A DNA stretch of 64,000 nucleotides from Rhyacophila brunnea (lineage: Eukaryota > Arthropoda > Insecta > Trichoptera > Rhyacophilidae). The stretch lies in assembly GCA_022495005.1 (NCBI GenBank), contig JAGYXB010000825.1, positions 496,001-560,000 of the forward strand. The letters run 5' to 3'. This document shows positions 1-13,600 of this stretch, in pieces. Positions within the stretch are counted from its first letter, which is position 1, and every line of letters starts with the position of its first letter. A model generated the notes under the pieces. The model was not told the DNA's origin. It saw only the letters and a program-made list of their open reading frames with translations, and did no database searches. A program made the translations under genes and the position numbers.

Positions 1-120
1 ACGTATATATTAATAATTTAGTTGCTAGGACTGGACACACAAGAAAAAATTTATACTGGACAAACAAGAATAAGAGCTAATAAAAACGTGGTAATAATTA
101 AGAAGCTAACTTTATATTTA
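1..120. repeat. Fragment of dispersed repeat family Z
   Basis: The first 40 bases nearly match the stretch at 23766 and its equivalents in the other Gr introns (42294, 60770), and the same family occurs inverted at 38.1-39.2 kb. It shares TTAATAATTTAGTTGCTAGG and, further on, a degenerate ACAAGAATA..AGCTAATAAAAA end. The window edge cuts the copy. It is non-coding and its class is unknown. The interval from 121 to 508 shows nothing recognisable. Confidence 0.6.
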
Positions 121-510
121 ACACAACAACAATAAATTTCAGCAACATGTGGTCGCAATTTTTAAACGAATGTAGTCACTCAAATCAATATTTACCGGCG
201 ATGTGTACAAGAAATATTTAATTTAGCCGTGGAAGTTCTATCTTACTCTAACGGATATTTCGGAGATAGATGCGTGCCAAATGCTTTCTCACTTGCATTA
301 TTTATGGTTCGTTTTTGTTCAGGCCTCTTTCCAGCATGTTATTTGTGTCCACGTGTTTTGCTACACCCTCCAGAAACGGAAAATATACAAACTATTGAGG
401 GAAATGATATATAACTAAACTTATTCATCTTTGTCATCATGATTGAGCATTGTGACTCAGATGATATTTTGTCTGTCGATGGGGTTGTCCCCACTCCTCT
501 CCACATTCTA

Positions 511-848
511 AGGCCCGTTTCAGACGGGACACTGGTGTCGCGCTCGTATATAATAAGGAGCCCTTTGTATTCGAATAAAGGGGCCTTTGTATAATGTTTA
601 TGAACGCCCCAGAGCTAATGAGTCAACGCTGTCCAGTACACTTTTCTGTCGGCCGCTACATTCTCAAGCCGCCGATACACTTGTTTTTATTACCGCAGCA
701 AGTTTTATGTTCTAATTTATAACGCGAAAATATGCATTGACTCATTAGATCTGGGGCGTTCATAAAATACAAAGGCCTCTTTATTCGAATACAAAAGCCT
801 CCTATATTATATCGAGCGCGACACCTGTGTCCCGTCTGAAACGGTCCT
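511..848. mobile_element. MITE with ~115-bp inverted repeats and TA target duplication
   Basis: The left arm starts AGGCCCGTTTCAGACGGGAC and the right arm ends with its near-exact reverse complement. Pairing continues for about 115 bp per arm, through a CGAATAAAG segment to a GACTCATTAG segment, leaving a core of roughly 100 bp. Both ends are flanked by TA, as expected for Tc1/mariner-type targets. No coding capacity. Between 852 and 1139 no feature is recognised. Confidence 0.7.
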
Positions 849-1139
849 TAGCCACGCGAAATCGATAACCTATTTGTGAATGCGATAGCTCGCAATAACT
901 CTTAGGTGAGCATTCTTAGTTATACATGCAGGCCAAGTGCTTATAGCTTTACCCAAAATGTGCAGTGTCTAGGTATGTGGAATGTACCCGGAAAGTGTGA
1001 TATTTCACGGTTGAAGTGACGGAAAGCTCTAAAGTCCAAAGTCTACCCAATAAGCGGGGTAAATGTGAAATTCAGTGGCACCAACAAAATTTTGTTAACC
1101 CTACCCCTCCCGCCGCCTTAAAAATTAATAAAAAAATCT

Positions 1140-1415
1140 GTGTGCAGGCCTGACTGTATGTAAGATGTAAACCACATCCTCTGGGAATGTCCTAAAATGT
1201 GTACGGAAAGGGAAGAGCTGCACAAGTCGGTTCAACTACCAGTTGAGCCCATCAGACCGTCCGACCTGGTCGCCACAATGACCAATTTTGTTGCATTTAG
1301 AAAATTTACGGCGTCGTATTGCCAACGTGAATTTTACTTCACTCAGATTGTTCGGCAGTTTTGTATTAGCGACGGCTTAGCTTTAATAAGCCTAGGCGCG
1401 TCCGTTGTCTTAAGG
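1140..1415 (+). pseudogene. Relic of non-LTR retrotransposon RT C-terminus
   Basis: The + strand translation reads VNHILWECPKM followed by CTEREEL. This is the zinc-finger-like tail (H..L.ECP, then a basic or acidic helix) typical of jockey/R1/CR1-type reverse transcriptase ORFs. Only about 70 codons stay open and no RT domain is nearby. A similar run (CATGACCC..TG..TGC..GGTC, then GGTAGGTGGGAAAAAAGGA) occurs at 1447-1520 and again at 14661-14740, which suggests two dead copies of one family. Confidence 0.5.
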
Positions 1416-1636
1416 TAACTGAATGTAAACTTAATCACTGTCGATTCATGACCCGTGACTGCTGGTCGCCTGGTCTTGGAGAATAACTGGGATTTTTGGT
1501 AGGTAGGAAAAAAGGAATGTGGGCCACCATAATTGGCCCAACCAATATGAATTTTAATTTACTAATAACATAACGTATCATGGATATCGGCGTTGACAAG
1601 GGTTTTGTGATAAGACAAAAATATTAATTCTTCCAG

Positions 1637-4600
1637 GACGGTGATAAGGCCAGTGTCTATGCTGATGGAAAAACCTTCAAATTCAACACTTATGGCATTC
1701 CCAAAGTGCCAGAATCTTTGGCCTTCGAAGTGACTGCGCCACCGAACAAACCTTTCCCGAATATCGTCTCTGTAACTCTCAATGGTGCGCAGGTCTGCAA
1801 GAATCCTAGAGAGGTAAGATTAATAATAATGATAGTGTTGAATCCATCCCCGCCTAGGCCGTGCAGCCGTCTTACCAGATATCTTACTGGGTCGCACCTT
1901 ATACGCAGCAGCCATTTTCAGATGATGCGACCAATTCGTCAGAAGATTTAAATTGGGGCCTCGAAACAGTTCCCAATCAGCAATTCAGCCAATCACACAA
2001 TTATTAAATTGTATCTAAAGCTAAAACGATGTGTATTTCTCAGAAATTGAGTACCTATTCAATTTTACCCAAAGCATAGTAAAGTTCCTGCAAGTAGGAA
2101 TTGTAATACCGGTATCCCAGTATTTTTCGATACCGAAATATCGGTTTTAAAAATCAAATAATACCGATATATTCGATAAATTTTTGTCGGGATACGCGAT
2201 GTCTGGTTTACTTCCGTGGCTCTTAATCGTACTTGGTGACTAGCAATGATACGTGCTTAATATTTTAAAGATATATTGGTAGATGTTCAATGAAAACAAA
2301 TAAGTATGACTGACAAAGTTTAGTATGAACTGTTTATGTCGAAACTTAACAGCCTATCTTCACCCCTTGCCACTGTTGGTAGGCATGCTCAACTACGAGT
2401 TCCTTCGACGTGTCGCACCATAAGTGGTTATCGTGTGTGTGTGGCCTAAATCGGAATTATCACGAGGCGCAATTGACTTACAAGACACGCCTGCAATAAA
2501 TTCTCAAGTTTGGAAACGTCTCGGAAGCAGTCACCTAAATGTTCTAAACTCTTAAGCACAGCATTACTTCTAATTTCAGTGGCATCCGTGGGTTCAGCCA
2601 GTGGCCGACAAAGCCGTCGGTACAGTGACGCAGTCACCGAAAGACTTTTATGCTTGGTGTGGAAGAAGAAGAGTTGAGCATACAGAACTCGTGATAAAAG
2701 AGGAAGCGACTAAGCACAGAGACTGGCCATGGCACACGGCCATATATCAATTTACTGACAATAAATCCAGCCAGAAGTATGTGTGTGGTGGATCCCTCAT
2801 CTCCGAATCAGCAGTAATTACAGGTATTTTTAGAGACTCTTGGTAACTGTCAGTGGCGAAGGGTGGAGGTAGCCTGTTAAGATCCGTCATAAATAGTGCA
2901 CAGTAAACTTTATCAAACAAACGTATTTGTTTTCATTGAACTAATACTACAAAAAGTAGATAGTGTTTGTTAGTTTTTAAAGTTCAATTATACCCTGCAT
3001 AATCCAAGCCATAGGTAGAGTAGATGCAAGTAAAAAAATATTCGCTTGTAAATAAAATATCTAAAGTTCATCAAAATATGCCTAATTTAAGATATTTTAT
3101 AGATAGAAGAATATTTTTATCGACTATGGTTTGGTTTAGACAGGGTTTAATGAATTAAAAAAAAAACTAACCAACACCATCTGTAATTCAACGAAAACAA
3201 ATAAGTATGACTGAAAACGTATGCACTATTTTTGTCGGATCGCCCACAGCATACCTAAATTATTATGGTTTGATTTTGGCAAGGTTTAATAGAATTTTAA
3301 AAACGAACTAGCACCATCTACTCATTGTAGTCTTTGTTCAATGAAAACAAATAGATTTGACTGACAAAATTTAGTGTGCACTATTTATGTCGGACCTTAA
3401 CAGCCTACGTATATATAATTATACATATTTTCCATGTTATCCAAATTTTGTTGGTAATAAACAATATAAAGTATAAATCCCTTTTTACAGGGACCCAATC
3501 GTTAAAAACATTCTTAGACCGACATGAATAAAATTTTAGTTATTGTTATTACTAAACATTAATCATCGGTTATTCGGGTAATCAGTGTTAAGTGTTTAAT
3601 GTAGAATGAATAACAGCTGTCTTATCTTAACAAGTAGGAATTGCATAAATTGTTTTAAATACCTACATTTGCAAAAAGGTAAATTATTTTTAATATGTAT
3701 CAATTATACTCGCAATCTATACGTAAAATTATATTTATCACACTATTGAAGTCTACTTTGTAAATAGACGCCATTTTAATAATTTACGAATTTCATTGCC
3801 AAGTCAATAAAAAATATACGAATGAAGACATTGTACGTATACTCAGCGCTCGAAATGGAAAAGTTCACGAACCGGAGTGCTCGACAATTTTCTGAAGATA
3901 TTTACATACTTATCAAATTTTATGTGTATTTCATAAAAATAAATGTGTTACGTTTTCTATTACATGGCCTATCTAGCTCAAACGGTCAAAATATTTTTTC
4001 CACGAGACGGAGCGATAATTAAATTTTATCGATGGAACGGCGCTTCGGTGCTCTCCGGTCCATTTCGAGCCCTGGGTATACTGTATCGACGATGCGTCAA
4101 TTTATTCAACTAACCACTGATAATGAAATACTTATTAAATTGGTAAGTATTTTAGTACATACTTAGTGTTCATATTTTTACTATCAAAAATTAAAAAAAA
4201 TGGCATCAATTTTGATTGCATGTTATCTTTCCAATTATTAATGTTTTTGCATCTATCATTATATTTTGATATTTGCATTGCTTTTGACGTCTATGCATCT
4301 CGGCCTGAATAGTTAAATAATCAAAAAAATAATTTCAGCTGGACATTGTGTGTCACTCCGTGGAGGACAAGTGATTTCAAACGATTTACTTTTGGTCGTT
4401 TTGGGAAAATATAATTTATTGAGAAGAGATCCCGGATCCCAAGAGAGAGAAGTAAGAATTGTTGTGATTTTCATATAGTGTAGACCAGCGATGACGAAAC
4501 CCTTAATGCTTACATGTCAACTGCTAATATTGAGGATAATGTACCTATTACCAGTTAGTATTAAGGCGATGTCTTTACCTACCAGAGGCCGTATTCGGAA

Positions 4601-7600
4601 ATTTGTAAGTAAACAGTTCACCGCAGGACACTATTCGTGCGTCTCAGTATGTGAAACATGAGTTCGTGTAACATTATTAATCAAATGACGAGTTCTTTGT
4701 TGAACATTTCACCGTGGAGTATGCTACAACATATTTGTGGCGAATTTTATGAGATGTCTTTACTAGGTTAGGTTAGGGTTAATCTAATTGGAACAGTACT
4801 ATTTGTAAACTATCGCCGCATTTTGTAAGATACGTACAAATGTATTCCACGGTGAAATGTTCAACGAAGAACTCGACATTTGATAAAATGTTATACGAAC
4901 TCATGTTTCACGTACTGCGGCGCACGAATAAGTGTATCACGATGAACTGCATACTTACAACTTACATGTAACCACCAGAGGCACCTAGCGGAAAAATACG
5001 AAGCTTGCAATTTGAGACATTTTTTTTTGATAATTTACAATTAATTTAAACTGTTAATTAATAAATGTTAAAAAGAAAAATATTTTTTAAAACTAATTTC
5101 AGGTATCAAATACTGCCATCAGTCCAGATTACACTACAAATCCACTGAGAGGTGACATCGCTGTTCTTCGTTTGAAGACACGAGTGGTGTTTAATGATTA
5201 CGTCCAACCGATTTGTCTATGGTCTGAAAACGAAATCAGCAAAAATACTATAATCGGACAAACGGGAACGGTACCTAATGATAATATAATATTTTTAATA
5301 CAATCCATGCATCCCTTTAACCTACATAAAAAACCAATTCCAAATACTTAATTACCTATTCTATAGGTACACAAGACTGCTATCGGCCGATAATTTCAAT
5401 TAACTTATTGTAATTGTTACAATAAGTGCTAATACTTTGATACAAAAAATGAAAATCTACCCTCGATAGCTGCTGATAGTGGCTGATAGCAGTCTTGTGT
5501 ATATAATAAATGCACTGAAGCAGCGCCATCTTTAGATTCATAAAGCCTGAGCACGGCCCCAGCCAGCACAGCCCCGAGTACGGGCGCCCCTTAAATGGGG
5601 CAGGGGTGCGAAGAATCTCCCGGTCGGCTACACTCAAATTCAATAGGAAATCTTCTTTAAAAATTGGAACCTGGGACGTCAGAAGCATTTTCCAACCAGG
5701 AAAATTTCATAATACAATTAAAGAAATGAGAAGATTTAATATCTCCATACTCGGAATTAGCGAAATGCGATGGCCAAAGTCGGGCAAATGCACCATAGAT
5801 GACCATACCGTATTCTATGCCGGAGAACACAGTCCACACTATCGAAATGGTGTGGGAATGATAGTTAGTAAAGAAGTGGCTAGATCTGTTCTTGATTTCA
5901 CGCCGATCTCAGACCGTATAGCTTTATTGCATATACAAGGTGATCCAACCAATATGAATATTATACAAGTTTACGCACCTACTGCAGGCTGTGAGGAGAT
6001 GATTGAAAATTTTTACCAAGAACTGAGCCATCTGATGAAACAACTAAAGAACGGAGATATAACGGTTGTAATGGGGGATCTCAACGCGAAAGTGGGAAAT
6101 GGCAAGGACGGATGCATTGTCGGGAATTTCGGATTGGGTACCAGGAACAAAAGAGGCAATGAACTTATACAGTTCTGCATGAAAAACGAATTGGCAATAA
6201 TGAATACGTCTTTCAAACTGCCAAAACGACGTTTATATACATGGAAATCACTTGCGGACTCCCAGCTTAATATTATTAGAAATCAAATCGACTACTTCAT
6301 GATAAGGCAAAGATATAAAAACACTTTAAAAAGCGTAAAAACTTTCCCCGGTGCGGATGTGAATTCGGACCACAACTTACTTTTGGCAGAGATACGAATT
6401 CGCTTCAAGAAAATATCCAAGTCAGAGCAACCAATAAGAATTGACATTGATAAATTAAAAATCAATCAAATAAGACAAGAGGTCAGCAAATCACTGGAGA
6501 ACGAGATCGAAAAAATCCAACCGGAACTCGAAATCGAGGAAAAATGGACTGAATTTAAAACAATAACTAATAATATGATAAGATCAAAATTAAAATCTGA
6601 CCGACCTGCTAAAAAGCAAACTTGGATGACAAATGATATTTTAGATCTTATGGAAGTAAGAAAGCGTTATAAGAACAGAAATGATACTAAATACAAAGAA
6701 CTACACAGAGAGCTGAGAAAGAAAATACGCCTAGCAAAAGCCGAATGGTTCACCAAAGAATGTACAGAAATAGAAATGTATGACAAGAACTATGACATGT
6801 TCCACTTACATAAAAAAGTTAAAGAAATGGCAGGTATTTGCCGTTATAAAGGTACCAACAGTCTAAATGACGGCGACGGCAACATCATCCTTGATATCAA
6901 CGAGAAGTTAAGCAGGTGGAAACAATGCGTAGAAGAACTCTTCAACGATGTACGACCCACTGATCACGGGGTGAAAGTTGCCGCAACTGGACCTCCCATA
7001 CTGAAAAGAGAAGTTGAAAGAGCCATTGACAACGCCAAAACTAGATAGGCTACAGGCCCTGATGAAATTCCAGCAGAAATCCTAAAGCTTTTGAGAGAAA
7101 ATGGAATACAGCTCATGGTCAAACTCTTTAATTCTATCTACGACCAGGGAGTCATACCATCCGATTGACTGAAGTCCACATTTATTGCAATACCTAAAAG
7201 AGCCAATGCCAAAGAATGTAGTGAACACCGAATGATCAGCTTAATGAGTCATGTATTGAAAATATTCCTGCGCGTGCTTCATAACCGAATGTATAAAAAA
7301 CTGGAACAACATATAAGCTCAACACAATTTGGCTTTCGCAATGGCCTAGGGACCAGAGAAGCTCTTTTTAGTATCCAAATTATCATACAATGATGCCGCG
7401 ACATTAACACAAACGTTTTCTTATGTTTCATTGACTTCGAAAAAGCATTCGATAGAGTTCAACACTCAAACATGATTGACGTGTTGAAATCCACAGGAAT
7501 TGACGATAAAGACCTACGGCTTGTTGCAAACCTTTACTGGCAACAGAAAGCCACCATTAAAGTCAGCAACAAAATGACAGAAAGCATCGAAATTCAAAGA

Positions 7601-10600
7601 GGAGTGAGACAAGGCTGCATACTATCCCCAATAATTTTCAACATATATTCTGAAGAGGTTTTTGACGAAGCACTGCTGGGATCAAAAGAAGGGATCAAAG
7701 TAAATGGAGTCCTTGTCAATAACTTGCGGTATGCTGATGACACAGTGCTTATCGCAGACAGTCGAGAAGGCTTACAAACTCTCATTAACAAGGTAACGGA
7801 GGCCTGTGATAAATACGATCTCAATCTGAACATTAAAAAGACAAAATATATGAGTGTAAGTAAGTCCCATATAGATGACAGAATGTGCACAGTGAATGGA
7901 GTCCCATTAGAGAGAACACATTCCATTACATACTTGGGTTGCACTCTGGATGATGACTGGAACCATACCACGGAATTGAGATGCCGAATCGAGAAAGCCA
8001 GAGTGGCGTTTACTTCGTCTAAAAAAAGTATTATGTAGCCATGATATACACCTGGGACTCAGAACTAGAATGGTGAGATGCTACGTCTTCTCGGTCCTCT
8101 TACATGGAGTAGAGGCTTGGACGTTCACAGAAACGATTCTCAAAAAACTTTTGAAATGTGGGTGTATAGGCGCATGCTTCGTATCAGTTGGAAGGACAAA
8201 GTTACAAAATATGTCGAGGTGATGTCAAGGATGAAAAAGACCAAAGAAATAGTCAAACTAATAAAAACCAGGAAACTGGCATACTTTGACCACATCATGC
8301 GGCATCCCGAGAAGTATCGCCTTCTACATCTCATCATTCAAGGGAAGATCTCCGGTAAGCGAGGCCCTGGTAGAAGAAGAACGTCCTGGCTCAAAAACCT
8401 CAGGGACTGGTTTGAGATCAGCACTCCATCCCTATTCAGAGCAGCGACGGAGAGGGGCCAAATGGCCAAATTCATCGCCGACGTCTGAAGAAGATAACTT
8501 TTTGCATAAGCAACGAGTGGTTTACTGCCATACTATTTTTGATAACGTACTTGCAAGCAGAGTTAGGTATTCTATAATGACTGAAGAGTATAAATAATTA
8601 GTTATTAGTTATTGTCGTTCAGAATCGACTGTCACATTGACAAGTTCTAGTGTATTATGATATTATTATACACAGAAGAAGTTTATTTACTTTGATCGTC
8701 TCTTCCAATAAAATTATTAATAACTTATAACCACTAAATCAGATGAACTCCAAGGTCTCCAAGATACGTTAAAATAATCTGAAAGAAATCTGAAACTAAG
8801 AATACTCAGACAAGTGAATACGACAGACGCGTCAATATGAGCACTCTATAGACAATGACAGGTCATCCATAGACAACGGGAGGGGCGAAAAGTACAGTCG
8901 TGTAATGTATCGGCTTCCGTCTTCAGTGGGCAATGGCTGAAGTGATTTGATTGAACATAGTTATCACCCTCCCAATTAGAGTTACCAATGGCAGGTTACT
9001 TATATAGGTACGTCGGAAGAACAAACAACGGATGATCTAGATTCCTAAGATAGTTATCACGGAAACATGGGTCAATACTATCAACAATGGCAAAGTTCTC
9101 ATTTACGTCGGAAAGAAAATGTACCTAGCTAACTATACTTATATATTTCCGGTTCATGTTAAATAAACTAACGCATTCTAACCGCTGCAATGATACACGA
9201 AGCAGAATAGTATTGCAATATCGCGCATGCGCAGTGCAATAAAACGATCTTTCATCCATCAATGCTATCTCTGTGCTGCCAACCGTACTATCAACGTAAA
9301 TTTATTATTTAATTATCTACACCAGGGTTTCCCAAACTATGTTCCGCGGAACACCAGTATTCCGCCGAACCTAAATAGGTGTTCCGCGCCCATTTGGAAA
9401 GGTTTTATATACTGCAACACATTTAAAGTTTTTCTACTTAGTAGAAGTAAAATAAGTTAAACTAAAATCATTAAAGAATTTACTTCATATTGAAAGGCGA
9501 GTGATGATCAATCTGCACTGATGTTTATGACGTCGAGTATCTAGATAGGTCATGGCTTCCACAAGGAGGGGGGGGGCTGACAGGCCTCTAGCCTGGGGGG
9601 CTGGGCTTACGGGGAGCCCGGCGTGAGAGATTGACCAGCCAAGTGAGATAAACACACATCACAAACATGCACTTATAGTAAAAAAATGTCGCCTGTGGTG
9701 CGGTTTCACTTCAAGCATACTAACATTTAATAATATGTAGTTTTGCCATACTTACAATTTTTGATTATTGTCCATATTTGACATTTCCATAATTGTGCAA
9801 CATAAAAGTGGATGTATTAAAAATACGAAAAATCGCTAAAATATCCTTAATTTTACATCGAACACCATTTGGAATACGCAACTGTAGATCGTCATATTGC
9901 CTTTAACCTTAGCGATAAATAGAGGGCCCGCCAGAGTCTGAGTCTGGGGGCCATGATCTAGGTACAGACGGAGGATCATCTTTTCTCACACCGTGCGCAT
10001 GAAAATGATGGGGGTAAGTATTTAATGTTTTTAACTGACCAGCTGACAAATGCCAAAATTGGCAGAACGGTTAGCTGCGCTAATAAATAACCTACAAGTG
10101 TTCCGTTAAAATTTCCGGGTTTGCGAAGTGTTCCATTGCAGAAAAAGTTTGGGACACCCTGATCTACACTATAGAATATCTCTATATATATAAAAATCTC
10201 GTGTCACGGTGTTTGTGGTCGCACTCCTCCGAAACGGCTCGACCGATTTTTATGAATTTTTTATGTTTATTTGTAAGGTATGAGAATAGGTCATAAAGTA
10301 TATTTTATACCGCTAAGTGATTAGGGTATCTCTACCCAGATTTTTTTTTTTGTATTTTTTTTTATTTGGCATCAAAAAATACCTATAACTCAAAATTTTC
10401 ACTCTCCTATCCCCACCCTCCCATTTTTAATCGCGATATTATACGATACGATAATATTTTTGTATGAACAAATTTAACCGTCGTTCGTATTTCAAACAGA
10501 ACGAAATTATGTATGTTGTTGAATGACAGATGGCGCTACGTCCGAGAAGAATTCAAGAGAAGCATCTCGTCAATTTGACATTTCGTTCGGCATAACACAA

Positions 10601-13600
10601 CGCAGTGTGTGCAAAATTTTGTACGATTTATTTTATTTTTCTATTTGTATGCGTATATTACAGTGAACAATGCCAGCAAGACGCAAGTGTGCCAATTTGG
10701 GCCGTCGAACGAATAAAGCAACAAACATGCGAAATAGTAGAGTAGAAATAACAGACGAACAAATCCAACAATATAACGAAAATGTGCGTGTGAGCATGAC
10801 ACAATTCCGTGCATCTCAATCACAAGAGGCACGAGCTGAACGAAATCAACAACGACAATTGGAACGGAGCCAAGCGCGCCGGTTTGTAGTTAACAAACGC
10901 AGAGCAAATGACCGACCAACGCCAACAAGTACATCGAACATTTACATCCGCTTCGTTCCTTCGTCTCGCATTCGAGTACGAGCCAGATATTGAATATTCC
11001 GCTCATCCGAAAGTGCTGATTGGTGCTATGGACAAAGAATGTCTCCATTGTCATGCGCTCAAATTCAAACATGAGTCAGCCGGGATGTGTTGCGCATCAG
11101 GAAAAGTGCAACTACCAGAAATTGAGACACCACCAGAACCATTGAACGGCTTGCTCATCGGCACGGTTCCAGATTCAAACATGTTCCTGAAGTCCATTCG
11201 CACATTCAATTCATGCTTCCAAATGACTTCGTTCGAAGTAACAGAAATAGTTCACAATACTGCGGCAATGGTCAAAAATTCCATTCAACATTCAAAATCA
11301 AAGGCTAAGTGTACCACAAAGTAGGCTAATTGCTGCCAATGCCAAACGAACCACATACATTTTTACAAATCTACTTCATGGGCGGTGAGGACATCAATCG
11401 TGTAGATGCACGTTGTGGCTACAATAACCTCAACTCTCCTAATGACAGGCGCATCGTCGGCAAACTGGGCGCCCTATTGAATGAGCACAATGAATTATTG
11501 AAATTTTTCAAATCACACATGCACGAATTGCAAAGTGACAATCACGCTATTGTCATCAATCCTGATAAACGTGCGTCGATTCGACGCGCCTGTTGTTGAC
11601 GATGTTGCTGGAATCATGGTTGGCGACCGCACATCGACGCGAGAAATCGTGATTCGAAGAAGAAACAATAATCTGGAGTTCATCGCTGACACACATCGTT
11701 CATACGACGCTCTCTAATATCCTAATTTTCTGAAAGGGGTAAGACGGATATTGCATAAACATTAAACAACGAGAATCCCGCCACAGGTAATTCATTTATT
11801 ATGAACATCATTATGAATAGTTGGTGTTTTTTTGTTTTTATCGGCGGTCATCAATAAGGTCTTCAATGATTGCGTACAAAGTGAACTTGATCGTACTATT
11901 TAAGGTAAATAATAATTATGTACATTACAATTTAAAGCAATTGAATTATTGTGATCTCTAGACATACTAGTAGAGTTGGGTATTTCCCGAGAAAATCTCA
12001 ATCTCGAGATTCGGGATTTCCCGAAATGATGAAATTTAGGATTCTTGAGATTCGGGATTTCCAGAAAAGAATTCTCGAAAATTCTCGACATATCAGGGAA
12101 ATTTAAAAAAAAAACTGTAAAAACCCTAAAATCAGTGTAAAAACAGACAAATTCCAAAAAAATATGATTTTTTTTATTTATGTAAGAAGACAAACAAAAT
12201 AGAAGTAGGAAAACAAAAATAATAATAAATATTTGATAATAAAGAAATCCCAAATTCTGAGAAAAGATTATCGAGATCTCTGAGATTTCCCGAAATGTTA
12301 AAAATTGCTAAATTTTAGAGAGATATAGACAGTTTTGACTATTTAGACGGCTAACTTATTGTAATTGTTACAATAAGTGCTAATAACTCGATACTGTCCT
12401 ACCCTAGATAGCTACCGTAGCGGCCGAAAGCATTCTTGTGTATAGAATAGATGCGCAGGGCCATTACCGACTCAAGTAGAAAGCCGATACATTCACAACG
12501 ACTGGTCCTACTTTTTCCGCCCTTCCCATTGTTGTCTAAGGTTGACCTGTCATTGTTCTATAGAGTGCTCATACTGACGCGTCTGTCGTGGTCACACAGG
12601 GAATGGTTTGATTTGAATAGATAAGTTACATGATAAATAATACACTAGCATTAACACACCTTCTACAAATGTAATGCATAGATCAATGCTACATATTTTT
12701 TGGAAATCGATATTACCACCGGTTTTTGTGTGAAGGACTAGTCTGACTTTGACAGCTGATGAATAACAGGAATGTATATTATTTATTAATAACACTGATG
12801 GTTAATATATTTGATTTGAGAATTTTTTATAAGTAATTCAATTTTGAAACGAGAAAGGGTGAATCAATATGTCAAGCAATCTGGAACCTGATTTTGACAG
12901 TTGAACAGTGGACCACTCGTTACTTGTGCAAAAATATATGCTCAGGCTTTATTAATCTAAAGATGGCGCTGGCAAGGCCCATTCAAGTGTAAATTTTATT
13001 TAACCCTGATGTTTCAAGCAACTCTACTATAATTTATAATGTTACACGTTGTCGGATGGGGACTGAATGAAAAAGAAGTCCTCTCGCAACAATTGACCGC
13101 AGGCGCGTTGCCAGTTGTTGACGATTTTACATGCGTCTTGAGCGACGCCACATTCTATCAACGTTTCGTGAGCAATGACACTTTCTGCGCTGGCAATAGT
13201 AACGGTAACAGCATATAATATGTACCTGTAAGCCGGCTCTCACATCAAAACTCGTCTCACCTACAACTTATCGAATACGTCGATCTGACGTCATCGTTAT
13301 TCACAAAGCACATGTTGCCAAATGGAGCTCCGTAGATTGGTCGAATGCGACTGTATAGTTTAAAAAAAAATCTGCTGTTGCAAACGACAAGTTGCACGCT
13401 TCTCGGGCTGCGAGTCGAAGACGCCAGGACGTATACAAACACCTACGAATGTTTCGCCGATCGCCGCATCCAAATATCTACACGTTTCTAAGGTTACGTG
13501 CGACTGTCGCCAGGTAGATCTGCGCGGTCTTCATATGCAACACCGGATCGACGTTCTTGGAAGGTTTGATTTATGGGTGTGCAGCAGACGAGGCGAGTTT

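Larger units (their letters stand above)
5520..8960. repeat. Dispersed element X, split by the RTE insertion
   Basis: The left part (CAGCGCCATC..TTTAGATTCATAAAGCCTGAGCA) ends at 5553. The right part resumes at about 8494 with TAACTTTTTGCATAAGCAA and runs on to a segment with ACGACAGACGCGTCA and GAGCACTCTATAGA. Unsplit relatives at 31095-31823 (+) and 12448-12985 (-) read straight across this junction, so the LINE is nested in X. Ends of the type CAG(C/G)GCCAT suggest a hAT-like origin, but no transposase is seen. From 8961 to 9314 no feature is recognised. Confidence 0.65.

Noticed and set aside
3822..4022. 66-codon ORF (MKTLYVYSALEMEK)
   Set aside because: Lies within the 231-bp hAT MITE; similar frames arise in the other MITE copies.
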